A DNA stretch of 64,000 nucleotides. Source: Litsea cubeba. Its lineage: Eukaryota; Streptophyta; Magnoliopsida; Laurales; Lauraceae. How positions within the stretch are numbered: the first letter of the stretch is position 1; each line of letters opens with the position of its first letter. The notes below the pieces were generated by a model. That model was not told where the DNA came from and made no database searches. It saw only the letters and a program-made list of their open reading frames with translations. Location of the stretch: contig CM022951.1 of the NCBI GenBank assembly GCA_012931725.1, positions 34,619,690 through 34,683,689 on the forward strand. The letters are read 5' to 3'. Below, piece by piece: positions 56,236 to 64,000 of the stretch. A program made the translations under genes and the position numbers.

Positions 56236-58500
56236 TGTCACGACCCAAATCCTGGGGCCCTGTCAGATCTCTGGATCGTGATAAACTTTGGTAATATTTA
56301 CCAAACATTAGTCAAATAATTCACATAAGCATTTGGCATTTAAAATCAAATAATAATTTCATTTAGTCAAATAGTTCTCAAACTTTACTATGTTCTGTCT
56401 GCATCAATAATGTACTAAAACATCATTTAATATCCCTAAACCAGGCTAATCCCTTTATCTACTAATTTATCTTTTCTCGTGCACTCTTGTCAGCCACGCA
56501 TATTGAAATTCACGTGCTGATCCTCGTTTTGCTCTGTCCCGCCCGCAGCTTGATTACCTGAAGGGGGTAACACAACATCAGTACTACTGGTGAATGAATA
56601 TTCCTAATTACACAAATCACATAAAATATAACATCACATGCTTTAACAAGTCTAAATCAATAATTAAATATTATTTAGATTCTTTCACGCACAATCCGTG
56701 CCCATGCACATCACCACGCCTCAAAGGCCTTATCGTATACATGTATACCGGTCACCATGACCCTGTCTCATCAGACACGTCCACTAAGGACCAGCCATCA
56801 AAGTGGCTCATCACGTCCATTAAGGACCCGCCGCTATACCGGCCATCATGGCCCGAAGCCATCCATCATCCGAACACCAGTCCAACATATGAAACCCAAT
56901 ATATTGTATCTCATAATTATATATCGACTGAAAACATAAACAGCAATTAATAGAATTAAATACTCATGTATAGCAACGTGGGCCCAATCCTAACACCATT
57001 CAGATTGATCATTGCCCCAACTAGCATAATTGGCATTGACTGGTATAGGAGTGTCCCATTTTCAACATTAGTTACTCACTGTCCGTATAATTAATCACAA
57101 TCTACATAATTGATTATAATCATGTAATTAATCAGGATCTACAAAATTAATCATAACCATGTAATCAATCATGATCTACATAATTAATCATAATCATGTA
57201 ATCAATCATAATCTACATAATTAATCATAATCCATACAAATCTTGAACCATTTAGATAGTAAGGGTAAACTTGTAATTTCATATATAGTTCAGGTTATTT
57301 TCCCCAATAGTTTCATCCAGAACATCTAAGTATACAGCATCACGCCAGAACCTAGTGGCATAAAATCCAGTGGGCCCCACTAGATAAAATCAAGATCAGA
57401 CATCTAGGTATGGGTCGCCCAAGACTAGTGTACACTTCCAATGGCTCTGATTCACTACTTGACCAATTACTGGGGTCCACAAACCCAAAACGACTTCTAC
57501 AGTAACAGACGCCTGAGATTTCTTGAATTCTCTGGATAATGGGTCCCACTGGTCCAATCTCTAGATGATCAACTACACAAGGGTCGACCATGTGTCCCCT
57601 TTAGGATGTGGGGTTCCGATTCCAAATCAAACCACATCGTGGGGTCCACAAGTCAGAAACGACAATCTGCTGATTTGTCTTCACTTCACGCCTGAAGTCT
57701 TTGGAACACATTGATCAGTGGTTTCTACTGATTCAAATCTTAGATGCTCATCTACACAGTGGTCGACCACCACTCCTCTCACAGATGTGGGGCCCAGATT
57801 CTTGATCAGATCATGTAGTGGGTCCCACTACCCTTTTCGTTGGAAATTTCTGTTTGTGACAGGAAGAAGATAAGTGCAGAATTGCACAGATTCATCATCC
57901 GATCCTTCCTTTCCACATGAATCATAATCCAAAGCAAGATTACTAATAGAAATCCAAACTTTTCTATTTCACCAAGAAATCAATCCTTTTCTATCCCATT
58001 CCAGAACCTGATTTGTCAATTAACTTTAAACTATTTACACAACTAGCAATCCCACAACATCTGAGTTCCTTAAACATTCATCTCATCAACTAAACATGGA
58101 TTGAATAATTAAGGAAGATTCACTCACCTCTGATACACAATTGTTTCCTTCGAACTCGAACTTGACATCAACCGCTTTCTCCTTCTTCTCCTAATTTGCA
58201 ATCCACAAGATTCTCAGACTTTTTCCAATGAATAGAATACCACAAAGGGTCGTTGGTTCCCATATATAAAGGGGAAGATGGGAATTCCAATCACTTTCAA
58301 ACTTTCCTTTTAGAGTTGTTTTACAACTCTCTTCTTTCCCAATTCTCTCTCACGTGGGATACTTTCTAAGTCATACTAAAAATCTAGACTTCTATTTGCA
58401 TTATAACTTGGGCTCAATATCATTACAACTTGGGCCAAGCTATAATTAAAACGCTATCTGGGCCAGACCAATCCTAGGCCCAAGTACTCAGGATATTACA
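56236..58500 (-). repeat. Gypsy-3 5' LTR
   Basis: 2265 bp, offset 7153 from the 3' LTR. Mismatches seen include cacTtcc/cacGtcc, ccgGaca/ccgAaca and gttCtca/gttCcca. Confidence 0.95.
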
Positions 58501-58505
58501 ACTTG

Positions 58506-58605
58506 TGAATTGTCGTGGTTAAAAACATGCTTTGCGGTAGATGTTCCTATGGTTTTCTACAATGTGACAACACATCAGTTCTATTGTTTCCAATCCAATA
58601 TTTTC
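58506..58605 (+). pseudogene. Copia RNase H relic, 3' half
   Basis: This continues the frame cut at 49082: after GTC comes ELSWLKTCFAVDVPM, matching the block that follows AEYRA in Copia RNase H. The similarity fades by about 58605. Confidence 0.72.
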
Positions 58606-60180
58606 TCATTTGAGGTTTTTAGTCACTAGATCTATGGCAAAGTGATCACCTAAAACCATATCTGGGACATTTTAAAGCATATTTAGTTGAGTAATTTCAC
58701 AAAACCCAAAAGATTATAGAATGAAGGCCTTCTAGATCTAGGCTCAACATCACTAGATCTAGGGAAAACTTAAGAGCTAAAAATAAGTCTAAATTAATCT
58801 ATGGCTTTGGTTGCAATTAATTTACTTTTCTTGAAAAAAAAAACTCAATAAATTCAGATTAGAATCATGAAAAAAACTAAAAAAATAGACAAAATGCCCA
58901 AAACTCCTTAAATCTGGTTCCACGTTACTAGATCTTTCATCTATGTATCACTGCTAAGTTATTTGAATCAAAATCTTGGGGGAAAAAAAGAAAAAAAAAT
59001 TCAAAATAAATACCTTTCTCTTTCTCAACCTGAAGCCTGCTTGACATGCTGAATGCCATCAATTCAAGCTAAGTTTTGATTTTATTTTTATTTTTTTATA
59101 CGATGCATAGGGATGCCTTAGAGGTGAATAGCATGAAGTCTCCCGTCACGAAACTTTGACAATAAGGAAATAAATGGAAACAGGCAGCTTATGAGAGTTG
59201 TTGGCCGATATTTTCAAAATATCGGCCACAACCAATAATTGGCCAACATATTAGGGATATTTTGGCGATACAGTTCCCAAACCAGTTTGCCATAACATAT
59301 TATTGTTGTATGGGCTGACATCAGTATGTATTGTCTAATTCGTATCAGTATTGGTTTACACATTGGCCGATATTTTAATGAATTGCTTTGGATTGAACCA
59401 TCTAGTCATGCAGTTCAGCCTGCAGTTTGGTTTTTAAAACATCTGTTTCATGCGTATAATTTGCTTTACTTTTAGAAGGATAAGATAACATACTTTTTCT
59501 TTTCTTACACCTCCTTGATAGTTTGAGTGATGAGTGAAGGCAACATCTATTTGTTATAAAATTGTGTTTATAATTGAGAAAAGCATCAAAGAACTCCAAA
59601 TATAAAATTTCACGTTCCCCAATTTTGAAATTAACTAAAGATGAGTTGAATTGTGTTCTGGGAAACCCCCATTTCATATGTCATGGTCAACCGAATGCCA
59701 ATTGACTTGATCAGGTCTAGATGAGCACCTCTATTTTTTATTTTTCATATTGGGTTTATGACTCAACTCGTCAGTGGCTGAGAATTCAGATTTGATTTTG
59801 GCCAAAATTTAATTCCTTTGTGTCTTCATCACTATAAAATGATTCAGACCAGGCCCATTAAAAAAAGTGATTCTGACCAGGTCTCCCAATCATGTGGCCA
59901 GGTCCTTTTCCAATAAGTTTTTGGGCCTGAAAAGACTAGCCTTTGGCTTTACCCAAGGCCTAATATGTAAGGGAGGGTGTTTTCCTTTGGATAAATTTTT
60001 TTAGATGAAGTTGGGTTAGCTGGGATCTACTGTATAGCCTTTTCTGTTTTCTTTTATAACACATATTCTATTGCATCCTTAAAGATGTGAACACAACATC
60101 ACGTTTTGAGTTACTGTTCATGTCACTTGAAAATATTGTAATATCGGTCAGCTTGAAATAATATGGATATTCATATGCAG
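58606..60180 (+). other. Intron 3, 3' part
   Basis: About 1.6 kb of AT-rich intron. It holds one near-perfect hairpin at 59197-59233 and a third copy of GGCCGATATTTT at 59364-59375. No coding sequence. It ends in the acceptor TTCATATGCAG. Confidence 0.55.
59197..59233. repeat. Hairpin: GGCCGATATTTT inverted pair
   Basis: GTTGTTGGCCGATATTTT is followed by one base and its complement AAAATATCGGCCACAAC. One base bulges out of the 17-bp stem. It may be a MITE or foldback end. No target duplication found. Confidence 0.7.
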
Positions 60181-60292
60181 GATTTTGGACATCGTGTGAG
60201 ATTATCAACTCATTCAAATTTCAAAGATTTTGTGTTGACTGCTGGGTTGGAGTTTTTTCAATTAGGTGGAGATCCAAAAGTTCTTGCTGAGT
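60181..60292 (+). CDS. Sterol glucosyltransferase exon 4
   Basis: 112 bp encoding DFGHRVRLSTHSNF, then KDFVLTAGLEFFQL, GGDPKVLAE and one base of the next codon. GHRVRLxTHxNF and the GGDP loop are hallmark motifs of the N-terminal GT-B domain of sterol glucosyltransferases. The His of THxNF belongs to the motif next to the acceptor site in the family. The donor is GAGT|GTATGT and the phase-1 end matches the next exon, giving Tyr. Confidence 0.9.
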
Positions 60293-61145
60293 GTATGTGA
60301 CCCACTGGCATGTTCTCTGTGCACATTTTCAGTAAACACATTTCAAGCAATTATAGATTTTTCTACACTTCCCCAACACACAACAACCACCCTTCCCCCA
60401 ACCCCACCCCACCCCAACCCACCCCCGCCTTGCTCTCCCTCTTTTTTCTTTTTCTTTGTTTCAGAGATTTTAGATATAGGTAATTTCCGCTGACAATGTT
60501 CCCATTTTCTGAGAAAAACTAAGGAATCTATATTTCTGATGTTCTTAGAGTTCTTCCTCAATTATTTAGTATGTTGCATCCCTCGTTCAACCTTCCTAAT
60601 TGCATTTCTGCAGAACCAGATATCTTTCTGTTTCTGTGACCCTCTAGAACAATTCATTATTGTTGCAAAGATTGTTGAACTCCATAAAAGGGATCTTCAT
60701 TGCCTAAGAAATTGTTCTGTCCAACATTGTGTCATTCACACATGTAGACATGACTTAATAGAAAGAAAAATCTGAGTACGTCTTTTTTTTTTTTTTTTTT
60801 TGGGTTTTTCGGTAGTATTATATCTACATCAAACAAATGCATTATCTAGTTATGTAGAATTGTTAGGTATGTAGGTCTATGTTTTTGATATTTTAGCATT
60901 CATGAATTAAATTCGTATAACAACAAAATGTCTGGTTTCCTTGGGCTGCCTTTGTGTGTTGCATTGTCCTTTTTCTGCACCAACATAGTTGCATATTCAA
61001 GATAAATCGTTGTTCATTGTTCAAACACTTTGGAGGTACCAAACTTTTGCAACAGTGGCTCTAGGTTTTCAGTTTGATTAGTTTCTAACACCTAATTTAT
61101 GGGCATTTGTTAAAGTTTTCTTTCATATTGATATCTTTTCTACAG
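60293..61145 (+). other. Intron 4
   Basis: 853 bp, GTATGT...TTTCTACAG. It contains a C-rich tract (60386-60430) and a T run at 60783-60800. No insertion recognised. Confidence 0.8.
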
Positions 61146-61178
61146 ATATGGTCAAGAATAAAGGTTTCTTGCCGTCAG
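61146..61178 (+). CDS. Sterol glucosyltransferase exon 5, truncated by Copia-4
   Basis: The first two bases complete a Tyr codon, and MVKNKGFLPS follows. This matches the family up to the point where homologues continue with Gly-Pro-Ser-Glu. The retained G at 61178 fits the first base of that Gly codon. From 61179 the sequence is the TG end of the Copia-4 LTR. A cryptic donor GT at 61178-61179 exists, but the junction with a TG...CA LTR favours insertion. Remaining exons would be past the window. Confidence 0.78.
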
Positions 61179-61446
61179 TGTCACGAACAAGCACTGACAA
61201 GAACAAGTATTGTAGACAATGTAGTCTGTAATGGGATGAGGTCCCAAGGATCGACTGATCTTCATATATATAATGTACAAACCTTGTTTAAGGCTACAAT
61301 TTAGTGCTATAATTTTGTTATTGTCTAGTCATCTATGTCCTAAGATAGAATGAAATATCTGTACAATATATTACAGTTTGACTAAGCCAATGAGTCAAGT
61401 CAATGAGTTGGGCTTTATGGCCCAATGGATCCAGAATCATTAACAC
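61179..61446 (-). repeat. Copia-4 3' LTR
   Basis: 268 bp. In element sense it begins TGTTAATGATTCTGG and ends TTCGTGACA, with TATATATA visible in between (near 61263-61274). Confidence 0.88.
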
Positions 61447-61452
61447 CCCCCC

Positions 61453-64000
61453 TCAAATTGATGCCAATGAGTCAACAAGCATCAATTTGTCAGTCAAGAA
61501 CTGATGCCGTGGTCGAGGAAGTGCTTTTGTAAAAATATCAGCAATTTGGAGGCTGGAGGAGATGAACGGAAGAGAAATAATATTGCGTAGATATTCATCC
61601 CGGATAAAATGGCAAGCAACCTCAATATGTTTAGTTCTTTCATGAAACACTGGATTTTCTGTAATCCGAATGGCACTGGTGTTATCCGCATGGAGGGGGG
61701 TGAGAGATTTTTGCGAGAATCCAAGTTCCTCAAGAAGGCCACGAAGCCATAGAATTTTTGAGCATGCGGCAGACATAGCCCTGTATTCTGCCTCAGTTGA
61801 AGATTTGGAAACTTTGTCTTGCTTTTTCACTTTCCATGAAATAAGGGCATCACCTAAGTACATGCACCACCCCGTTGTGGACCGACGAGTATCAGGGCAA
61901 CCTGCCCAATCAGCATCAGAGTAGGCAGTCAATGTCACTGGAGAGCCAACAGGAAAAAACAAGCCTCTGTGGGAAGTGCCAAGGAGATAACGGATAATGC
62001 GTCGAACAGCTGCTAAATGGAGATGATGAGGCTTGGTCATATACTGACTCATCAAGTTTACTGCATAACTAATGTCAGGCCGAGTAGTAGTCAAATATAT
62101 AAGACTGCCGACAAGTTGTCGAAAATATGTCGGATCAGGAAGGGGATCACCACTATCACTGTGGAGTTTAAGATTCAGTTCCAGAGGAGTATCCACAGGT
62201 GTGGATTTTGACAGGCCTGCTGATTCAATTAAATCCAAAGTATACTTATGTTGATGCAGAATCATCCCTTTCTCAGATTGATGTACTTCCAAACCCAAAA
62301 AATATGTCAGAGGTCCCAGATCCTTCATTTGAAAAGATTGATGAAGAGAAACTTGGAGATCATGAATCATGGCTGTATCTGTGCCGGTGATTATGATATC
62401 ATCAACATAAACGAGAAGAATGGTAATTCCTGTTGATGTTTGATGCAAAAATAATGATGGATCATAAGGACTCTGTTGAAATTGCAGCTTCAGTAATGCA
62501 TCCTTGAATTTGTCAAACCATGCTCTTGGTGCTTGTTTTAGCCCATACAAAGACCGTTTCAAATGAGCAACTTGTCCTTCTAATGGTTTGGGAAAACCTT
62601 GAGGCAGTCGCATGTAAACGTCCTCTTTAAGATCACCATGAAGAAAGGCGTTTTTCACATCAAATTGAAAAAGAGGCCAGGATTTGGATGCAGCTATGGC
62701 AAGAATGGTGCGAACTGTGGTCATCTTTGCTACAGGCGCAAATGTTTCTTCGTAGTCGATGCCATATTCCTGTCTGTTGCCTAGCGCCACAAGCCTTGCC
62801 TTGTATCTATCCAAAGTACCATCTGCCTTCAATTTGATAGAGTAAACCCATTTACTCCCGATAGGTTTAACCGAGACTGGACATGGAACAACCACCCATG
62901 TTTGGTTCTGCTCGAGAGCATGAAGTTCTTCTTCCATAGCCTTTCTCCAACATTCCTGCTTTGCTGCTTGGGAATAAGAATTAGGAATTGAAACAGAGGA
63001 TAAGGTAGCTAAATATGAAGAATGAGAAAAACCGTATCGATCCGGAGGCCGAGAGATACGAGAAGAATGGCGAAGAGCTAGTGGAGGTGGATCTGGTGCT
63101 GGAGAAGGATCCAGGGCTGGTTCTTGTAGAAGAGGCAAAGGAGTGGCATTTGTTCCTCGTCGACGAACATACACTTTGTCCGGATGAAATCGCAGAGGTG
63201 AAGGAAGACATTCATCATCAAAGGATGGTACTTTAGAAAATGTGATTCCTGGAGATGAATCAGGATAAGACTGAAAAAAATATTGATGTTCAAAGAAAAC
63301 AACATTCCTAGAAATCCGAATACGCTTGGAGGTGGTGTCATAACAAATAAAACCTTTTTGATGAGAAGCATAACCAAGAAAAGCACATTTTGCAGATTGT
63401 GCAGATAACTTGGAACGTTCATGGGTTGGAAGATGAACAAAACAAACACAACCAAAAGTGTGTAAATATGTGTATTGTGGTTCAGTTTGGAAAAGACGGA
63501 AATGGGGAGAGGTGTTTTGAAGTTTTGGAGAAGGAAGACGGTTGATGATATGAGTCGCAGTGGTTAATGCTTCTGGCCAAAATCTAGGTGGAACTGAGGA
63601 TTCTAATAACAAACACCTGACCATATCTAGAAGATGACGATTTTTCCGTTCTGCAACACCATTTTGTTGGGGGGTGTAGGGACAAGTCCGTTGGGATACA
63701 AGTCCGTTGGGATACAATCCCTTTGTCTTGTAAAAATGCTTGAAATTTTGCGGACATATATTCCCCCCCTGAGTCTGTACGAAAAATCTTAATACATGTT
63801 GAAAATTGATTTTGAACAGAATTCAAGAATTTTTTAAACACATCAAAGACTTCAGATTTGGCATGTAGAAAATAAACCCATGTAAAACGACTATAATCAT
63901 CAATGAAAGTCACAAAATACTTATATTGTGAATGAGAAACAATTGGTGCAACACCCCAAACATCACTATGTACTAAATCAAAACATTTAGTAGCAGAAGA
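61453..64000 (-). pseudogene. Copia-4 pol with a 16-bp duplication in integrase
   Basis: From the window edge inward: integrase core with HSDVWG, FIDDYSRFTWVY and RTDSGGEY. Then comes a 16-bp tandem duplication (ACAAGTCCGTTGGGAT twice at 63682-63713) that shifts the frame. After it PYTPQQNGVAERKNRH resumes and the frame is open for about 750 codons to 61453. It contains RT (KARLVALGNRQEYGIDYEE, YVDDIIITG) and RNase H (SSTEAEYRAMSA, LQIADIFTKALPRPRHQFL). Apart from the duplication I see no stop. Gag and protease are outside the window. Confidence 0.9.

Larger units (their letters stand above)
49083..58500 (-). mobile_element. Gypsy-3, very young and apparently complete chromovirus-type element
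   Basis: 9418 bp with two LTRs of exactly 2265 bp and a perfect ACTTG duplication (49078-49082, 58501-58505). I see only five or six mismatches between the LTRs (about 0.25 percent). It has an initiator-Met PBS, a purine tract and one uninterrupted gag-pol frame. It is the best candidate in the window for a recently or currently active element. It is antisense to the host gene and inserted in an older Copia relic. Confidence 0.97.
28726..60180 (+). other. Giant intron 3 (31,455 bp)
   Basis: The donor GTTGT at 28726 and the acceptor ATATGCAG ending at 60180 are both canonical and phase 0, joining GKCLQ to DFGHRVRL as in homologues. About 28.5 kb of the intron is the insertions Gypsy-2 (with three nested elements) and Gypsy-3. 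The rest is intronic DNA with a local tandem duplication and a Copia relic. Confidence 0.85.
16483..61178 (+). pseudogene. UDP-glucose:sterol glucosyltransferase gene (UGT80A-like), interrupted in exon 5
   Basis: Five exons with canonical borders and matching phases give about 358 residues of the N-terminal half of a sterol 3-beta-glucosyltransferase. This family transfers glucose from UDP-glucose to the 3-hydroxyl of membrane sterols to make steryl glucosides. Diagnostic stretches are LNRIATVHKDGTVEFELP, LIVGTRGDVQPFVAIGK, GHRVRLSTHSNF and MVKNKGFLPS, which match the UGT80A type better than UGT80B1. Introns measure 11,156, 157, 31,455 and 853 bp. At 61179 the coding sequence gives way to the TG end of Copia-4, with GTCAG as the likely target duplication, so this allele is probably null. 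The UDP-sugar-binding half would be beyond the window. The exons themselves show no stop or frameshift. Confidence 0.8.
61179..64000 (-). mobile_element. Copia-4, antisense Ty1/copia element inserted in exon 5 (runs off the window)
   Basis: The 3' LTR (61179-61446, TG...CA) and the 3' two thirds of pol are present. The gag half and the 5' LTR lie beyond 64000. The upstream duplication candidate is GTCAG at 61174-61178; its partner cannot be seen. The polypurine tract reads TTTGAGGGGGGGTG on the minus strand beside the LTR. It is related to the non-autonomous element at 44173-45685. Confidence 0.9.

Noticed and set aside
60380..60440. C-rich tract in intron 4 as a G-quadruplex regulator
   Set aside because: The minus strand has several G runs, but the tract is a simple low-complexity stretch and nothing else supports a function.
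61178..61200. Splice donor GTGTCACG at the end of exon 5 as a normal exon border
   Set aside because: The GT is formed by the last exon base and the LTR TG. Homologues continue in the same exon as far as I recall, and a full LTR with PPT begins exactly here. Kept as the less likely alternative.

Overview
This window is flowering-plant nuclear DNA. It has spliced exons with canonical GT/AG borders, long AT-rich introns, and nested Ty1/copia and Ty3/gypsy retrotransposons primed by initiator-Met tRNA. It also has a plant-type RTE LINE, a hAT element and a Mutator-like element. I see no rRNA, tRNA, CRISPR or bacterial signals. The species cannot be named from this sequence.

The only host gene I recognise lies on the + strand from about 16483 to beyond 61178. 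It encodes a UDP-glucose:sterol glucosyltransferase of the UGT80A type. Five exons can be followed with consistent phase: 16483-16981, 28138-28325, 28483-28725, 60181-60292 and 61146-61178. Intron 1 is 11.2 kb and intron 3 is 31.5 kb, both swollen by transposons. Exon 5 stops being gene sequence at 61178, where the terminal TG of an antisense Copia LTR begins, so this allele looks interrupted. The rest of the catalytic domain is outside the window.

Layout: 616-2092 hAT remnant (TSD ATTATAAT). 4587-10346 Copia-1 (sense, TSD TAATC, three nonsense codons). 10942-16270 Copia-2 (antisense, TSD GCCCT, badly decayed), ending about 210 bp before the first ATG of the host gene. Intron 1 holds an RTE LINE (17614-26160, 17-bp TSD), into which a Copia/TRIM chimera (18610-23974, TSD GTCCC) has inserted, and a foldback Mutator-like element (26936-27694).

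Intron 3 holds a 314-bp tandem duplication split by an old Gypsy-2 (29261-48373, TSD CATTC). Gypsy-2 is itself split by three insertions: a head-to-head TRIM pair (29572-30508, TSD CTATA), a young Gypsy-1 with 3140-bp LTRs (30543-41770, TSD AAAGT), and a non-autonomous Copia derivative (44173-45685, TSD CTAAA). Further on is a very young Gypsy-3 with an uninterrupted gag-pol (49083-58500, TSD ACTTG), inserted into an RNase H relic of an older Copia. Copia-4 (61179 to the window end) sits in exon 5.

The relative order of events can be read from who interrupts whom. The most unusual structures are the chimera with 64-bp outer LTRs around a complete Copia internal domain plus a foreign LTR, the palindromic TRIM pair, the array of CTCGAG-centred palindromes in the Gypsy-1 LTR, and the exon 5 insertion.
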